From NCBI GenBank assembly GCA_018672315.1, contig CP076053.1, positions 1,599,827 to 1,663,826 of the forward strand: 64,000 nt of DNA. The letters run 5' to 3'. Each line of letters starts with the position of its first letter. The stretch's first letter is position 1. Below, one piece after another: positions 44,410 through 53,705 of the stretch. The notes beneath the pieces were generated by a model. That model made no database searches. It saw only the letters and a program-made list of their open reading frames with translations, and had not been told where the DNA came from. A program made the translations under genes and the position numbers. The DNA comes from Nocardioidaceae bacterium. Its GTDB lineage: Bacteria; Actinomycetota; Actinomycetes; Propionibacteriales; Nocardioidaceae.

Positions 44410-47400
44410 GCGATCCGACCACCCCCTTCGACCTCACCGGCGACCTGCCGCAGGGCACGTGGCTGCTGGAGGCCTCGGCGGGCACGGGCAAGACGTACGC
44501 CATCGCGGGCCTCGTGGTCCGCCACGTCGCCGAGGGCGCGGCCCGTCTCGACGAGATGCTCGTGCTGACCTTCGGTCGCATGGCGACCGCCGAGCTGAGG
44601 TCGCGCGTACGCGCCGCGCTCACCGACGCAGACCGGGCCCTGGCACGCCGGCTGGGCGGTGACCCCGTCCCGACGGGCGACACGGTGCTGGACCACCTCC
44701 TGGACGCGACTGAGGCCGAGCTGCGGCTGCGGCGCCGGCGGGTGCGCGACGCGCTCGCCGACGCGGACGCCGCCACCATCGCCACCACCCACCAGTTCTG
44801 TCGGCTCGTGCTCGACTCCCTCGGCATCGCGGGCGACTCCGACCCGGGCGCCGAGCTCCGCGACGACCTCGACGACCTCGTCGTGGAGGTCGCCGACGAC
44901 CTGTACCTGCGGGGCTTCGCCGCGTCGGAGGGCGCACCCGAGTTCGACCGGCGCACCGCCCTGGCCGTCGCGCGCGCCGTCGCGGGCGACCCGCAGGCGC
45001 GGCTGTGGTCGGACGAGCAGCCCGGACGCGAGTCCCACAGTGCGCGGGTGCGGGCGCGGCGCACGGGATTCGGGTCGGCGGTGCGTCAGGAGCTCGAGCG
45101 TCGCAAGCGGCGGCTGCGGCTGCTCTCCTACGACGACCTGCTCTCCCGTCTCGCGGACGCCCTCGAGGCGCAGGACTCCCTGGCGCGGCGACGGGTCCGG
45201 GACCGGTGGCGCGTCGTGCTGGTCGACGAGTTCCAGGACACCGACCCGGTGCAGTGGCAGGTGCTCTCCCGCGCGTTCGCCGGCCACGCCACGATGGTGC
45301 TGGTCGGCGACCCCAAGCAGGCGATCTACGCCTTCCGTGGCGGAGACGTGCAGACCTACCTGACTGCGGCCGAGCAGTGCGACCACCGGGCGACGCTGGC
45401 GACGAGCTACCGCGCCGACGGCGAGCTCGCGGCCCGGGTGGACGCAGTGCTCGACGGCGCCGAGCTGGGGCACCCGGGCATCGTGGCCCGCCCTGTCACC
45501 GCCCACCACCAGCAGGCTCGCCTGGCGGACGCCGACGGCACTCCGTCGGACCGGCCGGTGCGGCTGCGGGTGCTCGACCGGGCGCGGGCCGGCGGCACCC
45601 CGTCGCGGCTGCCGATCGTGCCGTCGGCGCGGTCGGCGGTCATGAAGGACCTCGCCGGCGAGATCGCGGCGCTGCTCGACGCCGGGGCCACGTTCGCCGG
45701 GAGGCCGTTGCGGCCCGCGGACGTCGGCGTGCTGTGCCGCACCTCCGGCCAGTGCGAGGCGGCACGGTCCGCGCTGGCGGCCGCGGGCATCCGGGCGGTC
45801 ACCGGTGGCGGGGGCAGCGTGCTGCGTACGGAGGCCGCCGACCACTGGACGCGGCTGCTCGAGGCGCTGGTGGCGCCCACCAGGCCGAGCCGGGTGCGCA
45901 ACGCGGCGACGACGGTGTTCCGGGGCCTGGAGCCGGAGGACCTGCTGGACACGTCCCGGGCGGAGCGTCTCGCCGAGGAGCTGCAGGACCTCGCCGACCT
46001 GGGGCGACGTCAGGGCCCGGCCGCGGTCCTCACGGCGTGCGTGGAGCGTCACGACCTGTACGCACGGGTGATGGCCCGCGAGGACGGTGAGCGGCTGCTG
46101 ACCGACCTGCGGCACCTCGGCGAGGTGCTGCACGACGTGTCGGTGCGCGAACGCCTCTCGCTCGCCGCGCTCGCGACGTGGCTGCGCCGTCAGCGCGAGG
46201 AGGACCGCACCAGCGCGGCCGACGAGCGATCCCGGCGGCTCGACTCCGACTCCGACGCGGTGCAGGTCATGACGATCCACGGCTCGAAGGGCCTGGAGTT
46301 CCCCGTGGTCATGCTGCCCTCGGTGTGGGACCACCACGTGCGCGAGGAGCGGTTCCCGCTGCTGCACGGCCCCGACGGCACACGGTGGCGTGACGTCGGG
46401 GGGATGCCGTTCCCCCGGGAGGTGCTCGAGGGCGCGGCGGCCGAGCAGGCGGGGGAGGAGCTGCGGCTGCTGTACGTCGCGATGACCCGGGCGCAGTCGC
46501 GGCTGGTGTGCTGGTGGGCTCCCACGTCCTCGCACACGTCGTCCTCACCGCTGCACCGCATGCTGCTGGGGCGTACGCCGGGCCGTGCCGACGTGCCCGA
46601 GGCGGTGCCGGTGCAGACCGACGAGCACGTGCAGGACTGGCTGAGCCGCTGGGAGCAGGCCGGCGGCATGACGGTCGAGCTCGTCGGACCGGCCCGCGAG
46701 GTCGTCAGGCCTCCGTCGCCGGACGCGGGCGTCATCGCGGCGCGCCGCTGGGACCGCACCGTCGACCAGCAGTGGCGGCGCACGTCCTACTCCGCCCTGA
46801 CCGCGGCGGCCGAGGCGTACGACGAGGCGTACGACCAGGCGAACGACCAGGCGTACGACCGGGCCCGTGACGCCGGCCTCGACACCACGGCGGACCCCGA
46901 GGTGACGCTGCGGGACGACGAGGAGGTGCCGCCGGCCCTCGGTGCCCCGGCGACCGGGACGACGGGTGTGCCCTCGCCGTTGCAGGGGCTGCCCGGCGGT
47001 GCCGCGTTCGGGTCGCTGGTGCACGCGGTGCTCGAGCACGTCGACCTCGAGGCCCCGCCCTCCCAGCACTCCGGGGCGACGGGCGAGGGGCGACGGGACG
47101 CGCTGCGTACGCAGGTCGCCGAGCAGCTGCCGCGCTGGCCGGTGGGGGACCTCGACGAGGACGCCCTCGCCGACGGTCTCGCCGCCGTCGTCGAGACACC
47201 GCTGGGTCCGCTGGCGCCCGGGCTCACGCTCGCCACGCTGGGGTCGGCGGACCGGCTGGCCGAGCTGGACTTCGAGATCCCCCTCGCGGGGGGTGACGGA
47301 CTGGGCCCGTCCCCCGACTCCGCGCCGCGTCCGGACCCGTCCGGCGGCACGCTCGCGGACCTCGCGGGGCTGTGGCGTACGCACCTGCGCTCCGACGACC

Positions 47401-47864
47401 CGCTGTACGCCTTCGCCGACCGCCTCGCCGGCCCCGGCTACGCAGCACAGCACCTGCGCGGCTACCTCTCGGGATCACTGGACCTGGTGCTGCGCCACGA
47501 CGGCCGCTACCTGGTCGCGGACTACAAGACCAACCTTTTGGGGGAGGCCGTGGAGACCGACGACCTCGCGGCGTACACCCCCGACCGGCTCGCGGCGGCG
47601 ATGGTCGGCTCGACCTACCCGCTGCAGGCGCTGCTGTACGCCGTCGTGCTGCACCGCCTGCTGCGCTGGCGGGTGGCCGACTACGACCCCGAGTCGCATC
47701 TGGGCGGCGTGCTCTACCTGTACGTGCGCGGCATGGCCGGCGCGGCGACGCCGGTCGTCGATGGGCATCCCACCGGTGTCTTCTCGTGGCGTCCGCCGGC
47801 CGCGCTGGTCGTCGCCGCGTCGGACCTGCTGGCGGGTCTGCGGGCGGGGGTGGAGGTGCCGTGA
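44406..47864 (+). CDS. recB: exodeoxyribonuclease V beta subunit RecB (UvrD-type helicase and nuclease)
   Basis: A 3'-5' helicase plus nuclease of the RecBCD complex, 1152 aa. The Walker A is LLEASAGTGKTYAIAGLV (about 19-36), motif II VVLVDEFQDTDPVQW (about 276-290) and VQVMTIHGSKGLEFPVV (motif V) follow. The nuclease core is SGSLDLVLRHDGRYLVADYKTN, with Asp-x-Lys about residues 1039-1041. A short Glu/Asp/Gln/Ala/Tyr repeat (DNA 46810-46865) sits in the linker between helicase and nuclease. GTG start, coupled to recC and recD by 4-bp overlaps. Confidence 0.95.
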   Translation: MSDPTTPFDLTGDLPQGTWLLEASAGTGKTYAIAGLVVRHVAEGAARLDEMLVLTFGRMATAELRSRVRAALTDADRALARRLGGDPVPTGDTVLDHLLDATEAELRLRRRRVRDALADADAATIATTHQFCRLVLDSLGIAGDSDPGAELRDDLDDLVVEVADDLYLRGFAASEGAPEFDRRTALAVARAVAGDPQARLWSDEQPGRESHSARVRARRTGFGSAVRQELERRKRRLRLLSYDDLLSRLADALEAQDSLARRRVRDRWRVVLVDEFQDTDPVQWQVLSRAFAGHATMVLVGDPKQAIYAFRGGDVQTYLTAAEQCDHRATLATSYRADGELAARVDAVLDGAELGHPGIVARPVTAHHQQARLADADGTPSDRPVRLRVLDRARAGGTPSRLPIVPSARSAVMKDLAGEIAALLDAGATFAGRPLRPADVGVLCRTSGQCEAARSALAAAGIRAVTGGGGSVLRTEAADHWTRLLEALVAPTRPSRVRNAATTVFRGLEPEDLLDTSRAERLAEELQDLADLGRRQGPAAVLTACVERHDLYARVMAREDGERLLTDLRHLGEVLHDVSVRERLSLAALATWLRRQREEDRTSAADERSRRLDSDSDAVQVMTIHGSKGLEFPVVMLPSVWDHHVREERFPLLHGPDGTRWRDVGGMPFPREVLEGAAAEQAGEELRLLYVAMTRAQSRLVCWWAPTSSHTSSSPLHRMLLGRTPGRADVPEAVPVQTDEHVQDWLSRWEQAGGMTVELVGPAREVVRPPSPDAGVIAARRWDRTVDQQWRRTSYSALTAAAEAYDEAYDQANDQAYDRARDAGLDTTADPEVTLRDDEEVPPALGAPATGTTGVPSPLQGLPGGAAFGSLVHAVLEHVDLEAPPSQHSGATGEGRRDALRTQVAEQLPRWPVGDLDEDALADGLAAVVETPLGPLAPGLTLATLGSADRLAELDFEIPLAGGDGLGPSPDSAPRPDPSGGTLADLAGLWRTHLRSDDPLYAFADRLAGPGYAAQHLRGYLSGSLDLVLRHDGRYLVADYKTNLLGEAVETDDLAAYTPDRLAAAMVGSTYPLQALLYAVVLHRLLRWRVADYDPESHLGGVLYLYVRGMAGAATPVVDGHPTGVFSWRPPAALVVAASDLLAGLRAGVEVP
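46810..46865. repeat. 15-bp tandem repeat inside recB
   Basis: Units close to GAGGCGTACGACCAG recur about four times and encode AYDEAYDQANDQAYDRA in the linker between the helicase and nuclease domains. The low complexity suggests a flexible linker whose length could vary by slippage. Confidence 0.6.
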
Positions 47865-49774
47865 CCGCATCGACCGACACCGACCTGGACCCGTGGCGGC
47901 CCGGCCGCGTGCTGGGCCGGCAGGTGCCCGACCTGCTGCGCGCCTGGAACGACGCCGACGGTCTGCAGGCCGCCGACCTGCATCTCGCGGTCACCCTCGG
48001 TGAGCTCGCCGGGGAGGCCGACCCGGAGGTGCTGCTGGCGTGCGCGCTGGCGGTGCGCGCCGTCCGGGAGGGCTCGGTGTGCCTGCACCTCGGCGAGGTC
48101 GAGCACCCCGGCGCCGAGCAGGTGCCGCCGCTGCCGGACCCCGAGTCCTGGGCTGCCCGGGTGGCCGCGAGCCCCCTGGTGGGCCCGGACGCACCGTGGG
48201 TCTGGGAGCGGCACCGGCTCTACCTGCACCGCCACCTCGAGGACGAGCGCCAGGTCGCGGCCGATCTCGCCGCGCGCGAGGAGTCCGCGTCGGTCGGGCC
48301 CGGTGGTGACGGCCTCGAGGAGGCGCTCGACGAGGCGTACGGCCTCGGCGCGGCAGGGGGCGAGGGCGCCGGTGAGGGCGAGGGGGCGTACGCGGACCAG
48401 CGCGCCGCGGTGCGCACCGCCTGCACCCACCGCACCTCGATCATCACCGGCGGCCCCGGGTCGGGCAAGACGACGACGCTGGCCCGGCTCATCGCCGTGC
48501 TGATGCGGCTGCACGCGGCCCGGTCGCCGGAGGCGCCGCCGTTGCGGGTGCACCTGGCCGCGCCCACCGGCAAGGCGGCAGCCCGTATGGCCCAGTCGGT
48601 GCGGGCGGCGGCCGAGCACCCGGACTTCGGGTTCGACGACCTGCGCGAGCGGTTGACGGCGCTGCCGGCCACGACGGTGCATCGCCTGCTCGGCTCCCGA
48701 CCCGGGCACGGCTCACGCTTCAGGCACGACCGTGCGCTGCGCCTCCCGGCCGACGTGGTCGTGGTCGACGAGGCGTCGATGCTCAGCCTCACCCTCACCG
48801 CCCGGCTCCTGGAGGCGCTGCGGCCCGGAGCCCGGCTGGTGCTGCTCGGCGACGCCGACCAGCTCGCCTCCGTCGACGCCGGGGCGGTGCTCACCGACAT
48901 GGTCGAGGGACTCGAACGCCGCGCCGATCCCCCCGTGGCGCGCCTGCGCGGCTCGCGTCGCTTCACCGGTGAGATCGGCGACCTCGCTGCCGCCGTGCGC
49001 GACGGGGACGTCGCGGCGACGCTGCGTCACCTGGAGTCCGCCCGGTCCGGGCCCGAGCCGCACGGCGTGAGGTGGGTGCCGCTCGACGGTGCTCCCTCCG
49101 AGGCGGGCGGGCGCGAGCTGCAGCAGCTCATGCTCACGTACGCCAGATCGCTCGACGAGGCGGGTCGCACCGGCGATCCCGAGCACGCCTTGGCAGCGCT
49201 GGGGGGCTTCCGGCTGCTGACGGCCCACCGGGAGGGCCCGTACGGCGCGGGCACCTGGAACCGGCTGACGACCAGGCTGCTCGGCGCGAGCCTCCAGCGG
49301 CACCTGCCCCTGTCGTACGTCGGGCGCCCGCTGCTGGTCGAGCGCAACGATCCCGCGCTGGGGCTCTTCAACGGCGACACGGCCCTCGTCGCCGCCGCAC
49401 CGGCGGGCGGTGAGGGGTCCGCCGGTCTCGTCGGTGTGGTGGACGACGGCAGCAGGTCGGGACGCGTGCTGGGGTTGCCGCGGCTGGCGGGCACGACCAC
49501 GGCGTACGCGATGACGGTGCACCGGGCGCAGGGCAGCCAGTTCGACCACGTGGCGGTGCTGCTGCCGGACGCGGACTCCCGGGTGCTGACCCGTCAGCTG
49601 CTCTACACCGCCCTGACGCGCGCGTCAGGGCGGGTGACGCTCATCGGCACCGAGGCCTCCGTCGAGGCCGCGGTCGGTCGGTCGGCCGGACGCGCGACGT
49701 TGCTGGCGGCCCGGCTGTCGGAGCCGACGGACGAGACCGGCAGCGGGACCGGCATCAGGGCAGCCGACGCGTGA
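47861..49774 (+). CDS. recD: exodeoxyribonuclease V alpha subunit RecD
   Basis: The 5'-3' superfamily 1B helicase of RecBCD, 637 aa. The Walker A SIITGGPGSGKTTTLARLIAVL is near residues 193-214 and APTGKAAARMAQSV is motif Ia. VVVVDEASMLSLTLTARLLEAL (about 299) is motif II, and AYAMTVHRAQGSQFDHVAVLLP (about 548) is motif V. The N-terminal domain (1-190) contacts RecC. The GTG overlaps the recB stop, completing a recC-recB-recD operon. Confidence 0.95.
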   Translation: MTASTDTDLDPWRPGRVLGRQVPDLLRAWNDADGLQAADLHLAVTLGELAGEADPEVLLACALAVRAVREGSVCLHLGEVEHPGAEQVPPLPDPESWAARVAASPLVGPDAPWVWERHRLYLHRHLEDERQVAADLAAREESASVGPGGDGLEEALDEAYGLGAAGGEGAGEGEGAYADQRAAVRTACTHRTSIITGGPGSGKTTTLARLIAVLMRLHAARSPEAPPLRVHLAAPTGKAAARMAQSVRAAAEHPDFGFDDLRERLTALPATTVHRLLGSRPGHGSRFRHDRALRLPADVVVVDEASMLSLTLTARLLEALRPGARLVLLGDADQLASVDAGAVLTDMVEGLERRADPPVARLRGSRRFTGEIGDLAAAVRDGDVAATLRHLESARSGPEPHGVRWVPLDGAPSEAGGRELQQLMLTYARSLDEAGRTGDPEHALAALGGFRLLTAHREGPYGAGTWNRLTTRLLGASLQRHLPLSYVGRPLLVERNDPALGLFNGDTALVAAAPAGGEGSAGLVGVVDDGSRSGRVLGLPRLAGTTTAYAMTVHRAQGSQFDHVAVLLPDADSRVLTRQLLYTALTRASGRVTLIGTEASVEAAVGRSAGRATLLAARLSEPTDETGSGTGIRAADA

Positions 49775-49838
49775 GTCGGGCGAACCGGGGGAAGGAGGCG
49801 GTTCTCTCGGGCACAGCGATCCCTACCCGGAGCGTCGT

Positions 49839-50129
49839 ATGAGCACACGATTCGTCCTCTTCATCGCCAGGGACAAGGAGCGGTCGCAGCGAGCCGTCGC
49901 GAACCTCGACCGGCTGTGCCGTGCCTCGGGCCTGCCTCCGGAGTCGGTGGAGGTCGTCGACGTCGAGGAGCAGCCGGAGCGGGCGGACGAGGCCGGTGTC
50001 GTGGCCACGCCGACGGTCCTCGCCCACAGCGCGTACGCGAGCCGCCGTGTCATCGGCGACCTGTCTGACCTGGATCGGTTGGCGTCTGCGCTCGACGTGC
50101 AACTGATCGATCCCGATGTGGGTGGCTGA
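49839..50129 (+). CDS. KaiB-fold (thioredoxin-like) small protein
   Basis: Encodes 96 aa. FVLFIARDKERSQRAVANLDRLCR at the start and VATPTVLAHSAYASRRVIGDLSDLDRLASALDV at the end match the KaiB domain, including ATPT and IGDLSD. There is no KaiC or KaiA gene in the window, so a clock role is not supported. KaiB-like proteins in heterotrophs are linked to stress responses or to KaiC-type ATPases elsewhere. ATG at 49839, 64 bp after recD; nothing else is in that gap. Confidence 0.82.
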   Translation: MSTRFVLFIARDKERSQRAVANLDRLCRASGLPPESVEVVDVEEQPERADEAGVVATPTVLAHSAYASRRVIGDLSDLDRLASALDVQLIDPDVGG

Positions 50130-50138
50130 GGGCGACGC

Positions 50139-53100
50139 TCAGGCGAGCAGCTCGCGCACCTCGTCCGCGCCCAGCGACGAGCCGGCCGCACGGTCGCGGG
50201 TCTGCTGCAGCGCCGCGGGGTCCAGCACCGACGCGGCCAGCGCGGCCTTGCGTGCCTGCAGCTCGACGACCTTCTCCTCGATCGTGCCTGCGCTGACCAG
50301 GCGGTAGACCATGACGGGCTTGTCCTGCCCGATGCGGTGCGCCCGGTCGACGGCCTGCGCCTCCACGGCGGGGTTCCACCAGGGGTCGAGCACGAAGACG
50401 TAGTCGGCCTCGGTGAGCGTGAGGCCGGTGCCGCCGGCCTTCAGGGAGATCAGGAAGATCGACGGGCCGCTGTCCCGGAAGGCCTCGACGACGTCACCGC
50501 GTCGTCTGGTGGCGCCGTCGAGGTAGTGGGTGTGCAGTCCGGCGGCGTCCAGGCGCTCACGCACCCGGCGGAGGTAGGTGGTGAACTGGCTGAAGACCAG
50601 CGCCTTGTGTCCTTCGGCGACCACGTCACGCAGGTGGTCGACGAGCACGTCGGTCTTCGCGGCGCCGACGCCCTCGTGCTCCTCGTCGAGCAGCACCGGG
50701 TCGATCGCCAGCTGCCGCAGCCGGGTGAGCGAGCGGAAGATCGCGATGCGGTGGGCGTCCATGCCTTCGTCGACGAGGCCGAGCACGTGCTGGCGCTCGC
50801 GCTGCAGGTGCGTGTCGTAGAGGTGCTGGTGGGCGCGGCCGAGGCGCACGCTGAGCACCTGCTCCTGCTTGGGCGGGAGGTCCGCGGCGACGAGGTCCTT
50901 CGTACGCCGCAGCAGGTAGGGCGCGACCCGCCGCCGGAACCGCTCCAGCACCTCGGCGTCGCTCTCCTTCTCCACGGGGTCGGCGACGGCTTGGCGGAAC
51001 CGGTCGGGCCACGGGAAGAGGCCGGGGGTGACGATCGAGAGGAGCGACCAGAGCTCCATCAGCCGGTTCTCCACCGGGGTGCCGGTTAGCGCGAGACGGA
51101 AGTCGGTCTCGAGGCGGCGTACGGCCTGGTAGGTCTTGCCCTGGTGGTTCTTCACCGCCTGCGCCTCGTCGAGCACGACGCCGCCCCAGGTGCGTGCGGC
51201 GTACGCGTCGGCCTCCAGACGCAGCAGCGTGTAGGAGGTGACGACGACGTCCGCGCCGCCGTGGGCCTCGACGACCTCGGCGATCGTGGAGCCGCGACGG
51301 CTCTGGGTGCCGACGACGACGCGGACGTCGAGGTGCGGGGTGAAGCGGGCTGCCTCGCCCGCCCAGGTGCCGAGCACGCTGGTGGGGGCGACGACGAGGA
51401 AGGGGCCGTCGTCGGGTCGCGTACGCCGCGCATGGGCGATCAACGCGAGGGTCTGCAGCGTCTTGCCCAGCCCCATATCGTCGGCGAGCAGCCCGCCGAG
51501 GCGGTGGTGGTGCAGGAAGGCGAGCCAGCGAAGCCCCTCGTCCTGGTAGCTGCGCAGGGTGGCGTCGACGTCGGGGACGTCCACGGCCGGCAGCTGGTCG
51601 GGCAACGTGAGACCGCGGGCGGCTTCGACGAAGCGCGCGGCCTGGCCCTCGACGATGCCGAGGTCGGCGAGCTCCTCGAAGAGGCCGAGGTCGGGGCGGC
51701 GTACGGCGATGCCGTCGCGGGGCTGCTCGACCAGGTCGCCGGCGGCCTCGACGAGCTCGGCCAGACGTCGCAGGGCGGGCACGTCGAGGTCGACGACGAG
51801 TCCCTTGCCGAGCACGACCTTCGTACGCCCGGTGGTCAGCGCCTCCAGCACGGTGGCGAGGCCGATGCTGTAGCCCTCGACGGTGACCACGACCTCGAGG
51901 CCGAGCCAGTCGGGACGGTAGTCCGGGTCCTGCGGGTCGCCCTTGCCGCGGCGGCCGCCGACGAACTCGTCGTCGGGGTCGTCCGGGTCGTCGCCGTGCT
52001 CGCCGCGCGGCGACGTGAACCGCACCTCGGGCGGCTGCTCGGCGGCGCGGTAGTCGGGGCGGTCGCCCAGCTCCTCGATCTCGAGCACGCCGGCCGCCGC
52101 CCGGGTCTCGAGCTCGGGCAGCACGTCCTCGACGAGGCCGACGGCCTCGTAGCCGCGGATCGTCTGGCGCGCTCGCGGCCCCTGGTGGCGGTCGCGCTCG
52201 AGGTAGAGGCGGTGCACGGTGTCCTCGCCGGGGTCCAGTGCGGCGAGGATGCTCGCCTCCAGGCGGGGGCGGCGTACGCCGCGGGTGGTGCCGCGCTGCT
52301 CGTCGAGCTCGTAGACGAGCTCGCCCCCGGCCTCGGAGCCGTCGTCGGTCGTCACGGGTCCGCCGGGGTCTCGGTACCGCCACGTCCAGCGCACGTCGAC
52401 CTCGTCGGCGGCCTTCCAGTCCAGGGTCAGCACGAGCACCGGGCGCGCCGGTGCGGGCACCGGTGCGGACGCGTCGCCCGAGACCACCGAGACCTGACGT
52501 TGGAGACGGGGGAGGTAGTCGTGCACCAGCACGTCGCGGTCGGCGTCGGGCACCACGAGCGGTGAGTCGTCGGCCAGCAGACGTGCCAGCTGCGGACCGA
52601 CGGGCTTGACCAGCGGTGCAAGCAGGATGCCGTCGGCAGCCCACGCCGCGAGGCCGTGGCCCGGGTCGCCGATGATCTCCAGGGAGCCGCTGGGCACCCA
52701 CTCACCGGCGACGGCGACACCGAGGCGTACGCGCGAGCCGCCGCCCCGTCCCGACTCCCCGGACCCCTCAGCGGTCAGGTCGACCTCGAAGGAGACCGGG
52801 TCCGCGAGCTGTACGTCGCGCACCCCGTCACCGGCGACGAGCTCGACGCCGACCTCACGCGCCCGGGCCAGCGCCGGCCACAGTCCGGAGCCGAACGCCG
52901 CGAGACGAAGGTGCGTCTCCGAGGTCATGTAGTAGGTGTTCAGCCCTGCGCGGTAGAGCGCCTGCAGGGTCTCGAGCGCGTCGCAGTGCGTGGGCTCAGC
53001 GCCCTGCGCGCGCAGCCGTCGCAGGTCGGCCCACGCGGCCCCCTGCTTGACCCACCGGCCACGGCGGCTCTGCTGCAGCGGTCGGATGCGGAGGGGGCCG

Positions 53101-53612
53101 CGGGCGGGACCGGCGGGGTCGCTGGCCCAGCGGTACGCCTGCCGGGCGGTGGCGATCGGCCCGCGGCTCACCTCCAGGGCCAGGGGCTCGGGTGGCAGAG
53201 GCTCACCGTGCCAGCCGTCGCCGTCGACGTCGTCGGCCTCGAGCTCCTCGAGCAGGGCCTCGAGGCGCCGCTCCCACATGGGGACGCCGACGGGGCCGGC
53301 CCGTCGTGCCTCCTCCTCCCGGGTGATGGCGAGCAGGAGCATCGCGGCGACGTGCTTGCAGCCTGTGCTCACCGGGCAGCTGCAGGAGCTGTGCTGCAGT
53401 GGGCCCCGCGGGCCGTCCTGGACGCCGATGCTGCCGCGGTAGAGCTCACCGTGCGAGCCGTCGGACTCACCCATGAGCCAGACGGCGTCGTCCTCGCGGT
53501 CGAGCTCGAGCAGTCGGGTCTGGCCGCGCTGGGCGTACGACCGCGCCCGCGTCATCGTGGGCACCCCGAACATGCGCCTCAGGTCGGCGTCGTCGAGCAG
53601 GGTCAGGTCCAT
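50139..53612 (-). CDS. SWI2/SNF2-family DNA helicase/translocase with SWIM zinc finger
   Basis: Encodes 1157 aa. A SWIM zinc finger lies near the N-terminus (CSCPVSTGCKH, residues 77-87). The SNF2 core starts near 690: GLLADDMGLGKTLQTLALIAHA (Walker A), VVLDEAQAVKN (DEAQ box) and LTGTPVENRLMELWSLLSIV. Then the helicase C part has KALVFSQFTTYLRRVRERL, FLISLKAGGTGLTLTEADYVFVLDPWWNPAVEAQAVDRAHRIGQ. Such proteins remodel nucleic-acid-protein complexes in repair; the exact role is unknown. ATG at 53612. Confidence 0.93.
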   Translation of the reverse strand: MDLTLLDDADLRRMFGVPTMTRARSYAQRGQTRLLELDREDDAVWLMGESDGSHGELYRGSIGVQDGPRGPLQHSSCSCPVSTGCKHVAAMLLLAITREEEARRAGPVGVPMWERRLEALLEELEADDVDGDGWHGEPLPPEPLALEVSRGPIATARQAYRWASDPAGPARGPLRIRPLQQSRRGRWVKQGAAWADLRRLRAQGAEPTHCDALETLQALYRAGLNTYYMTSETHLRLAAFGSGLWPALARAREVGVELVAGDGVRDVQLADPVSFEVDLTAEGSGESGRGGGSRVRLGVAVAGEWVPSGSLEIIGDPGHGLAAWAADGILLAPLVKPVGPQLARLLADDSPLVVPDADRDVLVHDYLPRLQRQVSVVSGDASAPVPAPARPVLVLTLDWKAADEVDVRWTWRYRDPGGPVTTDDGSEAGGELVYELDEQRGTTRGVRRPRLEASILAALDPGEDTVHRLYLERDRHQGPRARQTIRGYEAVGLVEDVLPELETRAAAGVLEIEELGDRPDYRAAEQPPEVRFTSPRGEHGDDPDDPDDEFVGGRRGKGDPQDPDYRPDWLGLEVVVTVEGYSIGLATVLEALTTGRTKVVLGKGLVVDLDVPALRRLAELVEAAGDLVEQPRDGIAVRRPDLGLFEELADLGIVEGQAARFVEAARGLTLPDQLPAVDVPDVDATLRSYQDEGLRWLAFLHHHRLGGLLADDMGLGKTLQTLALIAHARRTRPDDGPFLVVAPTSVLGTWAGEAARFTPHLDVRVVVGTQSRRGSTIAEVVEAHGGADVVVTSYTLLRLEADAYAARTWGGVVLDEAQAVKNHQGKTYQAVRRLETDFRLALTGTPVENRLMELWSLLSIVTPGLFPWPDRFRQAVADPVEKESDAEVLERFRRRVAPYLLRRTKDLVAADLPPKQEQVLSVRLGRAHQHLYDTHLQRERQHVLGLVDEGMDAHRIAIFRSLTRLRQLAIDPVLLDEEHEGVGAAKTDVLVDHLRDVVAEGHKALVFSQFTTYLRRVRERLDAAGLHTHYLDGATRRRGDVVEAFRDSGPSIFLISLKAGGTGLTLTEADYVFVLDPWWNPAVEAQAVDRAHRIGQDKPVMVYRLVSAGTIEEKVVELQARKAALAASVLDPAALQQTRDRAAGSSLGADEVRELLA

Positions 53613-53628
53613 CGCCGCTGAGCGTACG

Positions 53629-53665
53629 AGCCGGCACCGACAGGCGTGACCGGTCGGTGCCGGCT
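53629..53665 (-). terminator. hairpin after the HNH endonuclease gene
   Basis: AGCCGGCACCGAC (53629-53641) and GTCGGTGCCGGCT (53653-53665) form a perfect 13-bp stem, 40 bp after the HNH-gene stop and before the helicase gene on the same strand. It likely ends the former's transcript. Confidence 0.7.
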
Positions 53666-53705
53666 GGGGTGTGCGCCGGTGTCGCGCCGGTCGGTCTCGC
53701 GGGCG

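Noticed and set aside
46810-46865. Repeats in recB as a CRISPR-like array
   Set aside because: The 15-bp units are contiguous, without spacers, and lie in frame in a protein linker.
49839-50129. Circadian clock locus
   Set aside because: Only a KaiB-fold gene is present; there is no KaiA or KaiC.
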